A stretch of 64,000 nt of DNA, taken from positions 1 through 64,000 of the forward strand of contig JARLIH010000224.1 in the NCBI GenBank assembly GCA_031291845.1. The letters are read 5' to 3'. This DNA comes from Isosphaeraceae bacterium (lineage in GTDB: Bacteria; Planctomycetota; Planctomycetia; Isosphaerales; Isosphaeraceae). This document shows, piece by piece, positions 26,729 to 34,624 of the stretch. Within the stretch, counting starts at the first letter, position 1. Each line of letters opens with the position of its first letter. Position numbers and translations under genes: made by a program. Below the pieces are notes generated by a model, which ran no database searches, was not told the origin of the DNA, and worked only from the letters and a program-made list of their open reading frames with translations.

Positions 26729-27727
26729 ATGAACGCCCCCGATCCCCTTGTCGATCGCTTCGGCCGGGTCCACAACAATCTCCGGATCAGCGTGACCGAC
26801 CGCTGCAACATCCGGTGCGTGTACTGCATGCCCGAAGTCGTGCAGTTCCTGCCGCGCCAGGACCTGCTCAATTTCGAGGAGATCACGCGCTTTGCGCGCG
26901 TCGCAGTCACGCTGGGCATCGATAAGATTCGGCTGACGGGTGGCGAGCCGCTGGTACGCCGCGACTTACCGGCTCTGGTCGAGCAAATCGCGGCCGTACC
27001 GGGAATCAAGGACATCGGGCTGACGACGAACGGCATCTTGCTCGCCCCGATGGCCATAGCGCTCTGGGACGCCGGCCTCAGACGGATCAACGTCAGCCTC
27101 GACACGATGGACCCCGCCAAGTTCGAAATCCTCACGCGCCGGACCGGCTTCGCGCAGGTTATCGAGGGGATCCTGGCCGCGAAGACAGCCGGATTCGACC
27201 CGGTGAAAGTGAACGCGGTGGCCATCAAGGGGATGACCGAGGATGACGTCGTGCCGCTCGGCCAGTTCGCGAGGAAGCACGGGCTGGAGCTTCGCTTCAT
27301 CGAGTACATGCCGCTCGACGCTGGCGACCGCTGGGAGCGCGATAAGGTGCTCTACGCCGAGGAGATCCTCGACCTGCTGACTCGCGGCCTCGGTCCACTT
27401 GCCCCGGCCCCCGACCAGGATCCGCGAGCGCCCGCGGTCGATTTCGATTATGTCGACGGCCACGGCCGGGTCGGTCTCATCGCCTCCGTCAGCCGGCCCT
27501 TCTGCATGAGCTGTAATCGCGTGCGCCTGACCGCCGAAGGGAAACTGCGGAACTGCCTGTTCGCGCTCGACGAAACGGACATTCGCGCACTCTTGCGCGG
27601 CGGTGCTTCCGACGAGGCCATCGCACTCGCCCTGCGCGAGAGCGTCGCCGGGAAGTGGGAGGGGCATCAGATCAACACCGCACGGTTCATCAAGCCCGAG
27701 CGGCTGATGCATTCAATCGGGGGTTGA
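26729..27727 (+). CDS. moaA: GTP 3',8-cyclase (MoaA)
   Basis: A 332-residue radical SAM enzyme that starts molybdenum cofactor synthesis from GTP. The N-terminal cluster motif is CNIRCVYC (Cys26, Cys30, Cys33); the C-terminal second cluster is FCMSCNRVRL...LRNC; the protein ends in the Gly-Gly (MHSIGG) that is conserved and functionally important in MoaA. LTGGEPLVRRDLP and KIRLTGGEP support the fold. ATG 26729 was chosen as the homologous start; a GTG at 26678 is possible. It lies 88 bases after moaE. The partner MoaC, needed for precursor Z formation, is not in the window. Confidence 0.94.
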   Translation: MNAPDPLVDRFGRVHNNLRISVTDRCNIRCVYCMPEVVQFLPRQDLLNFEEITRFARVAVTLGIDKIRLTGGEPLVRRDLPALVEQIAAVPGIKDIGLTTNGILLAPMAIALWDAGLRRINVSLDTMDPAKFEILTRRTGFAQVIEGILAAKTAGFDPVKVNAVAIKGMTEDDVVPLGQFARKHGLELRFIEYMPLDAGDRWERDKVLYAEEILDLLTRGLGPLAPAPDQDPRAPAVDFDYVDGHGRVGLIASVSRPFCMSCNRVRLTAEGKLRNCLFALDETDIRALLRGGASDEAIALALRESVAGKWEGHQINTARFIKPERLMHSIGG

Positions 27728-27766
27728 ACTTATCCTGTTTTATATAAAATATAGAAATGTGGTCAC

Positions 27767-27795
27767 CTCGTTCCCGCAGGGAGCGTGGGAACGAG
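27767..27795. repeat. Palindromic REP-like element
   Basis: Perfect 9-base arms CTCGTTCCC (27767-27775) and GGGAACGAG (27787-27795) flank an 11-base loop, between convergent moaA and the amidohydrolase gene. Closely related CGTTCCC/GGGAACG palindromes occur as dispersed elements in many bacteria. It may act as a two-way terminator. An AT palindrome (TTTTATATAAAA, 27738-27749) precedes it. Confidence 0.5.
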
Positions 27796-27883
27796 ATTAA
27801 CACGATCACCGGCGCCACGACGTGGTGAAGATACAGCAACACGACGTAAGACCTATCCAATCCCCCGTTGTTCGATCTTTTGA

Positions 27884-28831
27884 TTACACGATCCTATATA
27901 CGCGAATCGCATTGTCGTGGAAGAGCTTGCGCTGTTCCGCGGCACTGCGCTCGTGGACGATCGTTCGGAGTGCCTGGACCCACTGGCGGTACGTGGCCCC
28001 GAGCGTGCAAACGGGCCAATCGCCGCCGAACAAAACGCGGTCGGGGCCGAAAACGTCGTAAACGTGGTTGACGATCGGCGCCAGGTCGTCGGCGACCCAG
28101 GGCCGGCCTTTGGTGGAGGCGACGATTCCCGACACCTTGCAGACGACCCGCTGCCGGCGCGCCACCTCGGCGATCGCTGCGCGCCAGGCGGTGCGGTCCT
28201 TGTCGAGCACGTCGGCATTGCCGCAGTGGTCGAGGATGAACGACGTGTCCGGGCAGAGGTCGATCAACTTTGCAGCGTCGTGCAGCTCGGTGGGCCGCAT
28301 GCAGAGGTCGTAGTTCAGGCCGTGCTCGCCCAGAAGCCGGATCCCGTTCACGAAGCGGTCGGACAGGCAAAAACCCGCAGGAGTCTCGGGGGTGTGCAGG
28401 ACCTGGCGGAGGCCTTTGACGTAAGCGCTTCCGTGGAAGCGCTTGATGTACTCGGCGAAGCCCTCCGACGCGGGACGCCCGCCGATCACCGCTCCGACCA
28501 TCGGGCTATCGCCGCGCTGGCACACGTGGACCACCCAGTCGGCTTCTTCCAGGTGCTGCGCGGGGTCGACGTCCACTTCCATGTAAATCGACTTGATGAC
28601 GTTCAGCCCCTGCGTGGCCTTGAGGTAGTCGTCCATCAGGTAGCTGTGGGCCAGGCCAGGGGCCCCCTTGAGCCAGGGAAGCCGGAACTTGCCGAGGTCC
28701 CAGAGGTGTTGGTGCGTGTCGATGATTGGCGATGGCGTGTTCGCCGCGGCGTGGGTGGTGGGCATACTCGAGTCCGTAAGTCTCGCCGCCAACACAGCCG
28801 AGGTCCCTTTCAAGAACGAGCGGCGATCCAT
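27884..28831 (-). CDS. Exported amidohydrolase (amidohydrolase_2 family)
   Basis: A 315-residue TIM-barrel hydrolase with an N-terminal twin-arginine-like signal (MDRRSFLKGTSAVLAARL). The catalytic domain starts at PIIDTHQHLWD (His40, His42 as metal ligands); FILDHCGN supplies another His and LFGGDWPV the catalytic Asp. This matches the amidohydrolase_2 group that includes lactonases and sugar-lactone or decarboxylating enzymes. AAGGACC precedes ATG 28831. It lies 32 bases after the enolase-superfamily gene, so the two probably serve one catabolic path, for example a lactone or sugar-acid route; the substrate is not known. Confidence 0.87.
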   Translation of the reverse strand: MDRRSFLKGTSAVLAARLTDSSMPTTHAAANTPSPIIDTHQHLWDLGKFRLPWLKGAPGLAHSYLMDDYLKATQGLNVIKSIYMEVDVDPAQHLEEADWVVHVCQRGDSPMVGAVIGGRPASEGFAEYIKRFHGSAYVKGLRQVLHTPETPAGFCLSDRFVNGIRLLGEHGLNYDLCMRPTELHDAAKLIDLCPDTSFILDHCGNADVLDKDRTAWRAAIAEVARRQRVVCKVSGIVASTKGRPWVADDLAPIVNHVYDVFGPDRVLFGGDWPVCTLGATYRQWVQALRTIVHERSAAEQRKLFHDNAIRVYRIV

Positions 28832-28863
28832 AGAGCGGGTCCTTCTGGGAGGGGGAGCGAGCG

Positions 28864-30009
28864 TCATGCGCTGGTATGCGTGGTGAACTCGCGTTGACGA
28901 ACCTGGTAGCGGCGGAGCTTGGCCGGGTCGACCTGGAAGCCGAGCCCGGGTCGGGTCGGAACGCTGAAGAGCCCGGGTCCGGTGAGCTCGAGGCGGGGGA
29001 CGACGTAGTCGTCGACGAACCAACGCGCGCTCGGCTCGATATCCGTAGGGTACTTGCAGTTGGCCAGCGTGGCGAGGTGGATGCCCTGAGCCTGCCCAAT
29101 TCCGAGCTCGGGCATCGTCCCGACCCAGCACGCCGCGCCGTGCGCCTGGCAGAGGTCGTGCATCGCCAGCGCGGGGCCGAACCCCCCGGCGCGCTGGATC
29201 TTGATGTTCACGATTCGCCCCGCGCCGCGCCGGAGCGCGTCGGCCGTGTGCTCGAGGGTATCGGCGGTCTCATCCAGGCAGACGGGAGTCGTCACCGCGG
29301 CCTGAAGCGCAGCCAGGCCGTCGAGGTCGTTGGCCGCCATCGGTTGCTCGAACATGAGCAGGTCGAGGGCATCGAGCTGCCGGAAGAGCCCGATGTCCTC
29401 GCGCGTGTACGCGCCGTTGGCGTCGACCATCAGCGGCAGTTCGTCGCCGAAGTGCTGCCGGACCGCGCGCACGAGCTCGATGTCTCGCCCCGGCGCAATC
29501 TTGATTTTGACCCGCCGGTAGCCCTCGGCCAGGTGCGTCTCGATCGTCTTGAGGAGCTCGACGACGGTTGGGTAGAGCCCGACCGCGAGCCCGGACTCAA
29601 TCTGGTGATTGACAAAGGAATGCGCCGCGCCGAGGAGCTCGGCGATCGTCTCGTGGCGCGACTGTGCAAGCAAATCCCAGCACGCGGTCTCGACCCCGGC
29701 CACGGCGAACCGGCTGCCGCCCGCCTTCTCGGCCCGTGCGGCGATCTCTTCGATGGAACCGAACGACCAGCCGAGGAGGCCCGGCACGATGCGCTCGCAA
29801 AGGTCGTCCCAGCAGCCCTCGGGCGTGTCCCCCGAGTACCCGAAGCTCGCGGGCATGGGCGCGCTCTCGCCCAGGCCGACCGCCGCGTCCGTTTCGAGCG
29901 CCACGCTGATCGCGTCCTTGATTGCGACTTCGCCCCCGGAGATGCGGAAAGGTTCTTTTAGAGGAATTTGAATGTGTGTTAATGCCACACGTTTGATTGT
30001 GCCCGTCAT
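28864..30009 (-). CDS. Enolase-superfamily enzyme, MLE/OSBS/N-acylamino acid racemase type
   Basis: A 381-residue enolase-superfamily protein of the muconate-lactonizing subgroup. The KxK motif is Lys168/Lys170 (VKIKI), metal ligands are Asp196 (VDANG), Glu221 (FEQP) and Asp246/Glu247 (CLDET), and the second catalytic Lys is Lys270 (NIKIQRAGG). The set is complete, so it should be active. o-Succinylbenzoate synthase (MenC), N-succinylamino acid racemase and muconate or dipeptide enzymes share these residues; no menaquinone genes are nearby, so a racemase or cycloisomerase paired with the adjacent amidohydrolase is more likely. GGAGG precedes ATG 30009. Confidence 0.87.
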   Translation of the reverse strand: MTGTIKRVALTHIQIPLKEPFRISGGEVAIKDAISVALETDAAVGLGESAPMPASFGYSGDTPEGCWDDLCERIVPGLLGWSFGSIEEIAARAEKAGGSRFAVAGVETACWDLLAQSRHETIAELLGAAHSFVNHQIESGLAVGLYPTVVELLKTIETHLAEGYRRVKIKIAPGRDIELVRAVRQHFGDELPLMVDANGAYTREDIGLFRQLDALDLLMFEQPMAANDLDGLAALQAAVTTPVCLDETADTLEHTADALRRGAGRIVNIKIQRAGGFGPALAMHDLCQAHGAACWVGTMPELGIGQAQGIHLATLANCKYPTDIEPSARWFVDDYVVPRLELTGPGLFSVPTRPGLGFQVDPAKLRRYQVRQREFTTHTSA

Positions 30010-30241
30010 GGAAGCGCCTCCGCGGGACGTGCTGGTCCTTCTCATGATAAGCCCTGGTGCCCGCCCCGCAAGCCGGGTACGGCCCCTCGGGACCGCGCGC
30101 GAGACCGGAACCGTCCCGCGTTAATTCCACAAGCCGTGAATTAGCTTTGCCTTCGGGAACAGGATGGTTGCCATGGAGGAGGGGGATTGCTACACTGCTC
30201 GCAGCAGACGGATCACCGCGAACGCCCGCTGGGACGCCTTG

Positions 30242-30667
30242 ATGGATGCACCGGAACCGACCGAACCCTGGTACCGAGACGGTCTCGCGTTCGAGTGCAC
30301 GCGTTGCGGCGCGTGCTGCACGGGGGCGCCGGGATATGTCTGGGTCGACGAACAAGAGATCGCGCGACTGGCGTCATTTCGGGGCGAGTCCTTCGAGCAA
30401 TTCTCCGGCCGCTATGTCCGTCGCGTCGGCACGCGCTACAGTCTGATCGAAAAGCCGGGGGGGGACTGCATCTTCTGGGACCAGCGGGCCGGCTGCACCG
30501 TTTATCCCGCGCGCCCGGTGCAGTGTCAGACCTGGCCGTTCTGGCCGGAGAACATCGAGTCGGCGGCTGACTGGCACCAGGTTCAGCGCGGTTGCCCGGG
30601 AGCCGGGCGCGGGCAATTGTTCACGGTCGACGAAATCCGGGCTTCGGCGGCGAAAGTTCACACATGA
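30242..30667 (+). CDS. YkgJ-type zinc/iron-chelating cysteine-cluster protein
   Basis: A 141-residue protein of the UPF0153/YkgJ cysteine-cluster family. The cluster is CTRCGACC near residue 20, GDCIFWD...GCTVYPARPVQCQTWPFWP in the middle, and a final Cys in QRGCPG. These cysteines probably bind an Fe-S cluster or zinc; the biological role is unknown. ATG 30242 matches the family start; upstream ATGs at 30164 and 30173 would add a non-conserved leader. The stop overlaps the next gene (ATGA), which encodes a second protein of the same type. Confidence 0.85.
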   Translation: MDAPEPTEPWYRDGLAFECTRCGACCTGAPGYVWVDEQEIARLASFRGESFEQFSGRYVRRVGTRYSLIEKPGGDCIFWDQRAGCTVYPARPVQCQTWPFWPENIESAADWHQVQRGCPGAGRGQLFTVDEIRASAAKVHT

Positions 30668-31140
30668 ACGTGTCCGACGGTCGGCCTCTGCCGGATCCTG
30701 CGTTGTTCCGGGAGGCGCTCCACGGCCTTTACGACGCCCTTGACGCCGAGATCGCACGGCTCGGTCCCGTGTGTGCGTTGAGCGGGCGGTGCTGCCGGTT
30801 CGAGGAGTACGGCCATACGCTGTTTCTTTCCGCCCTCGAGGCAGCGCTGTTGCTTGCCGACGCCCCGCCGCCGGTGCGGCCGCTCGACGACGGCGCGACG
30901 TGTCCCTGGCAGGACGGGCAGGGGCGGTGCACAGCCCGCAGCGCACGGCCGCTGGGGTGCCGGGTCTACTACTGCGACCCCGACTATGAGCCGCATGCCG
31001 CCGAGGTGAGCGAGGCCTATATCGCCCGGCTCAAACGGCTGTCCGAGGCCCTGGATTTGCCGTGGAACTACGCTCCGCTCCACCGGCACCTGCGCTACGC
31101 CGAGGCCGCCGGCGTGCTCCCGGTCTGGGGAGCACCGTGA
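30664..31140 (+). CDS. Second YkgJ-type cysteine-cluster protein
   Basis: A 158-residue paralogue-like protein. Cysteines occur as GRCCRFEEYG, then TCPWQDGQGRCTARSARPLGCRVYYCDPDY, the same metal-site plan as the preceding gene but with different spacing. ATG 30664 overlaps the upstream stop, so the pair is translated together and may act as a heteromeric unit. A terminator follows 63 bases later. Confidence 0.83.
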   Translation: MNVSDGRPLPDPALFREALHGLYDALDAEIARLGPVCALSGRCCRFEEYGHTLFLSALEAALLLADAPPPVRPLDDGATCPWQDGQGRCTARSARPLGCRVYYCDPDYEPHAAEVSEAYIARLKRLSEALDLPWNYAPLHRHLRYAEAAGVLPVWGAP

Positions 31141-31202
31141 CGATCGGCCGAGCCCGGGCGCGCCCGCCGCGGGGATGCGGATCCGGACGAGCGCGACCTC
31201 AT

Positions 31203-31228
31203 CGGCCGCCTTCCGGCTGGGGTTTTTT
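31203..31228 (+). terminator. Rho-independent terminator after the cysteine-cluster pair
   Basis: Six-pair stem CGGCCG (31203-31208) with CGGCTG (31214-31219, one G-U pair) around CCTTC, followed after three G by six T (31223-31228). It ends one base before the HU promoter -35 box. Confidence 0.6.
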
Positions 31229-31229
31229 C

Positions 31230-31258
31230 TTGACACTACTCCAAGCCACCAATACAGT
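31230..31258 (+). promoter_or_regulatory. Sigma70-type promoter of the HU gene
   Basis: A perfect TTGACA (31230-31235), a 17-base spacer, and TACAGT (31253-31258). The start of transcription would be near 31265, giving a 45-base leader to the GTG at 31310. This is the clearest promoter in the window. Confidence 0.75.
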
Positions 31259-31309
31259 TGAGCCAACCCACGCTCGGACCGGGCCTGACCTACCAGGGAG
31301 ACCGCCATC

Positions 31310-31708
31310 GTGACGAAGAAAGAGATTGTCAAGAAGATCTCCGAGGATATTGGTCTGACCCAGCTCAAGACCAAGGACATCGTCCAGCGCACCCTCGATG
31401 CGATCATTCACACCCTGGTGTCCGAGGGGCGGATCGAATTGCGCAACTTCGGCGTCTTCGAAGTGAAGCGCCGGGCGCCCCGCAAGGCGCGCAACCCGCG
31501 GACCGGCGACAAGGTGTACGTTCCGTCGAAGAACGTCGTGACATTCAAGCCCGGCAAAGAGATGGAAGAACTGGTCCGAAAGATGAATCCGGAAAAACTT
31601 CCCTTATTGGAAGACGACCCGGAAGCCGATGTAGAAAGCAACGGACCCATCGAGCCGGCCGCCGAGCCGCGGGCGGAATCGCCTGCAGCGGCCGACGCAT
31701 CGGACTGA
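31310..31708 (+). CDS. HU/IHF family DNA-binding protein with acidic tail
   Basis: A 132-residue nucleoid protein. The first about 92 residues are a standard HU/IHF fold: [46 protein letters not shown] (beta arm with the RNPRTG DNA-intercalating tip) and [11 protein letters not shown]. The last about 40 residues (from [16 protein letters not shown]) are acidic and Ala/Pro-rich, longer than in E. coli HU. GTG 31310 has AGGGAG ten bases upstream. It bends and compacts DNA; the tail may modulate binding. It is a single-gene unit behind a strong promoter. Confidence 0.92.
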   Translation: MTKKEIVKKISEDIGLTQLKTKDIVQRTLDAIIHTLVSEGRIELRNFGVFEVKRRAPRKARNPRTGDKVYVPSKNVVTFKPGKEMEELVRKMNPEKLPLLEDDPEADVESNGPIEPAAEPRAESPAAADASD

Positions 31709-31907
31709 GCCCGGTCGCACCCTTGGCGTTCCGCCTTGGGGTTGTCGGACGGGGTCGTGGGTCCACGTCCGATCGAACTGCCGTGCGAACGGATTCCAGC
31801 GAGTGCCCGGGCGGAGCCCGAGGCGCAAGCTCCCCAGGTCGAGTCCGCGTGCTGGAGCGCGCGGCGGCGCCGGCTGCTGGGGTGACCGAAAGCGGGAGGA
31901 TCCCGAA

Positions 31908-32141
31908 ATGCGGAAAACGTTGGCGGCCATGGCCCTCCTGGTCGCGATCCTCGCGCTGAGCGAGGGATGTGCCCCCGTCCCCCTACCGCACTACGCGGCT
32001 TGGGGACCAAGACGGGCGGACGAACTGCTCGTCGACTCCGAGAACCTTCGGATGATCGGCGATGAGTGGGAGCGCTTCTGGTTCCTCGACCAGCCATCCC
32101 ACCTGACACCGTTCCGGACCCACGGCGGTCTCGGTCCCTGA
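31908..32141 (+). CDS. Small exported protein, possible lipoprotein
   Basis: A 77-residue protein with a signal peptide (MRKTLAAMALLVAILALSEGC) whose SEGC is an imperfect lipobox. The mature part is short and ends in a tryptophan/aromatic block (EWERFWFLDQPSHLTPFRTHGG) that I believe recurs in small planctomycete proteins. GGGAGGA eight bases before ATG 31908 supports translation. Function unknown; it probably sits in the envelope. Confidence 0.65.
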   Translation: MRKTLAAMALLVAILALSEGCAPVPLPHYAAWGPRRADELLVDSENLRMIGDEWERFWFLDQPSHLTPFRTHGGLGP

Positions 32142-32237
32142 GCGAGGAAGACGTTTCGCGCCGACGCGTAACCGACTCGACGACACGGCCGGACCAGGGG
32201 ATGCCCTCGTCCGGCTTTTCCGCGCGCGGAGCGCGCG

Positions 32238-33152
32238 TCAGGGGCTCAGGTTCTCGGAGAAAAACGAGTCGACGCCGGCGACGTAACTCTCGGGATCGAC
32301 GTCGTAGGCCTGCACGTGCTCGACTCCCGGCAGCGTGACCGCGCGGCACGACGGTCCCGCCGCCCGGGCAAGTTGCAGGGCCTGGCTCACGGGGACGATC
32401 GAATCGGCCTCGCCGTGAATCAGCAACAACGGTCGCCGCCCCCACCGGCGCGCATCGCGGATCGGCATGATGTCGTCTGTCCGCACGCCGTACGCAAAGT
32501 GAGCGGCCATCTGGATTCCTGGGTTGAACCAGCTCGGCAAGTGGCTGTGTTTTGGCAGCTCGGTCCGAAGGAGTTCGGGCAGATTGCCGTAAGGGCTGTC
32601 GAGCACAGCCACTTGGATATCAGGGTTGCGCGCAGCTTCCATCAGCAAGGTGGACGCGCCCATCGACTGGCCGAGCCAACCGATTCGGTTGGCCGTGTAC
32701 CCCTGCTCGTAGGCCCACGTCTGCACAGCGCGGATGTCCACGCGTTCGCGCCGGCCCATCGAGAGCCGTGAGGGGTCGCTCTGGCCATGGCCGCGCAGGT
32801 CGAACAGCAAGACATCGTAGGTCCGCCGGACCAGGTCGCGGCCGAGGCCGGCCATTTCGGGCCAGGATCCGCCCATGCCGTGCACCAGGACGATCAGGTG
32901 CCGTCGCTCGGAAGTCGGGTAGTACCAACCACGCAACGTGAGCCCGTCGGCGGTTCGGCGGGACCAGGGCGTCGCGTTTGGCCCGACAAGGCGCGGATCG
33001 AGGTAGGACCGGCGGTTCTTCGCCCGCGTGAGCTGGTCGGCGGTGAGCAGGGAAATGGCAAGGTATGCCGCAACAACGAGAACGAGACCGACGAGCGCTA
33101 GCAGTCGACCTGTCTTCCAGGCCCGCCGCGGCCAGCGAGGGCGTGAGTCCAT
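32238..33152 (-). CDS. Membrane-anchored alpha/beta hydrolase
   Basis: A 304-residue protein: a basic N-terminus, one TM (about 17-38, LLALVGLVLVVAAYLAISLL), then an alpha/beta-hydrolase domain. The catalytic triad is Ser163 (GQSMG), Asp250 (HGEAD) and His279 (GVEHVQ); HGMGG forms the oxyanion region. It is similar to the abhydrolase/dienelactone-type family that includes peptidase-like and esterase members; the substrate is unknown. AAGGAGG precedes ATG 33152. The catalytic domain probably faces the periplasm. Confidence 0.87.
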   Translation of the reverse strand: MDSRPRWPRRAWKTGRLLALVGLVLVVAAYLAISLLTADQLTRAKNRRSYLDPRLVGPNATPWSRRTADGLTLRGWYYPTSERRHLIVLVHGMGGSWPEMAGLGRDLVRRTYDVLLFDLRGHGQSDPSRLSMGRRERVDIRAVQTWAYEQGYTANRIGWLGQSMGASTLLMEAARNPDIQVAVLDSPYGNLPELLRTELPKHSHLPSWFNPGIQMAAHFAYGVRTDDIMPIRDARRWGRRPLLLIHGEADSIVPVSQALQLARAAGPSCRAVTLPGVEHVQAYDVDPESYVAGVDSFFSENLSP

Positions 33153-33301
33153 GCGCAGCCTCCTTGGTGCGTCAATGCTCCCGGATGAGCCACTCGTGAT
33201 CGTGCGGCGGGTGAAGAGACTCCGTCGCGGCAAGGTCCAAGCTATGCGAATCTCTTCTGGGCCGCAAGCCGAGCCGGCAAGCCGCCTTCCCCGACTCGAC
33301 C

Positions 33302-33330
33302 TTGCCGGACGGTCGCCGATTCGCTATTTT
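33302..33330 (+). promoter_or_regulatory. Candidate promoter upstream of the Gfo/Idh gene
   Basis: TTGCCG (33302-33307), a 17-base spacer and TATTTT (33325-33330), with four of six matches in each box, about 70 bases before the ATG at 33402. Confidence 0.35.
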
Positions 33331-33401
33331 GGCCCGCCGTGGACGTCTCCGCCGTGCAGGCTTCCACTCCGCTCGTTTTCCTTCCTTCGAGGCAGTCGTC
33401 G

Positions 33402-34448
33402 ATGGTCGGCATCGGTGTCGTCGGCATCGGTTTCATGGGCATGATCCACTACCTCGCGGCCCAGAAGCTGGGGCGGGGCCGTGTGGTGGCCCTCTGTAGC
33501 CGAGACACGAAGAAGCTGGCGGGTGACTGGACGGGCATTCAGGGAAACTTCGGCCCGCGCGGCACCCAGATGGATCTCTCGGGGCTGGCGACCTATACCG
33601 ATGTCGCCGGACTGCTGGACGATCCGAAGGTCGACCTCGTCGACCTGTGCGTTCCGAACGACGAGCATGCTCAGCTCGCGATCCGGGCGCTCGAGGCGGG
33701 GAAACACGTGCTGGTCGAGAAGCCGATCGCGCTGACGACGGCCGACGCCGACGCGATGGTCGCCGCGGCCCGCGCGAACGGACGCTTGCTGATGGTCGCG
33801 CACGTCCTGCCGTTTTTTCCTGAGTTCGCTTTCGCCGCGGAGGCGGTGCAGTCCGGTCGCTATGGTGCGCTGCGGGCTGCGCACTTCAGCCGGGTCATTT
33901 CCAAGCCCGATTGGTCGGCCGGGATGGCCGATGCCGACCGTAGCGGCGGACCGGCGATCGATCTACACATTCACGACACGCACTACATCGGCCTGGTTTG
34001 CGGCGTGCCGCGCGCTGTCCACTCGCGAGGGGTCGTCGAGCGGAACGCGGTGGTTCATCTGACGACACAGTACCTGTACGACGACGCGAACCTTGCGGTG
34101 TCGGCCGTCTCGGGCGCGCTGAGCCAGGCTGGGCGGCCGTTTACTCACGGCTTCGAGATCTACCTGGACCGAGCCACCTTGGCGTTTGAGTTCGCCACTC
34201 TGGGGGGCGAGGGGCACGTGGCGACGCCGCTCTCCGTGATCTTGCCGGACGGCAGCGTCGAACGGCCCGCGCTCGGATCGGGTGATCCGATCGACGCCTT
34301 TGCGGCCGAGCTGGGTCTCGCCGTGGACGGGGTCGCCACGGGTGCGGAACCACCCCGGCTCTCGGGCGAACTGGCCCGCCGTGCGCTCATGCTGTGCCAC
34401 GCCGAGATCGAGAGCGTGCGGTCCGGGACTGCCGTCGCCATTTCTTGA
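33402..34448 (+). CDS. Gfo/Idh/MocA family oxidoreductase (possible GnnA-type)
   Basis: A 348-residue NAD(P)-dependent oxidoreductase. The Rossmann motif is GVVGIGFMGMIH, the family Lys-Pro motif is EKPIALT, and a C-terminal DLHIHDTHYIG (H...H) matches the substrate-binding half. The gene lies directly upstream of lpxA. In several bacteria a Gfo/Idh/MocA enzyme, GnnA, oxidises UDP-GlcNAc at C3 so that lipid A carries a 3-amino group; this neighbourhood suggests the same but no GnnB aminotransferase is visible. Other sugar dehydrogenase roles are possible. The start at 33402 follows GAGG. Confidence 0.83.
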   Translation: MVGIGVVGIGFMGMIHYLAAQKLGRGRVVALCSRDTKKLAGDWTGIQGNFGPRGTQMDLSGLATYTDVAGLLDDPKVDLVDLCVPNDEHAQLAIRALEAGKHVLVEKPIALTTADADAMVAAARANGRLLMVAHVLPFFPEFAFAAEAVQSGRYGALRAAHFSRVISKPDWSAGMADADRSGGPAIDLHIHDTHYIGLVCGVPRAVHSRGVVERNAVVHLTTQYLYDDANLAVSAVSGALSQAGRPFTHGFEIYLDRATLAFEFATLGGEGHVATPLSVILPDGSVERPALGSGDPIDAFAAELGLAVDGVATGAEPPRLSGELARRALMLCHAEIESVRSGTAVAIS

Positions 34449-34519
34449 AAGCGGCCGGATCTTTCGACACATCGGCCCTGATCGCACCTTTGTGGCGGCT
34501 TGACGATTTCTTTTGAGTA

Positions 34520-34545
34520 CCCCGAGGGGGTTTTCCCTCAAGGGG
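34520..34545 (+). terminator. Stem-loop between the Gfo/Idh gene and lpxA
   Basis: CCCC-GAGGG (34520-34528) pairs with CCCTC-GGGG (34535-34545) across a two-base bulge, with a GGTTTT loop. It may attenuate read-through into lpxA. No T-run follows, so termination is uncertain. Confidence 0.4.
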
Positions 34546-34624
34546 AGCGCTGATTCTTTCCGATGCCGACAGAGCGGACCGGGATGGACCGCACGGAACC
34601 GCCGGAACAGGGAGGAGAAGGCAC

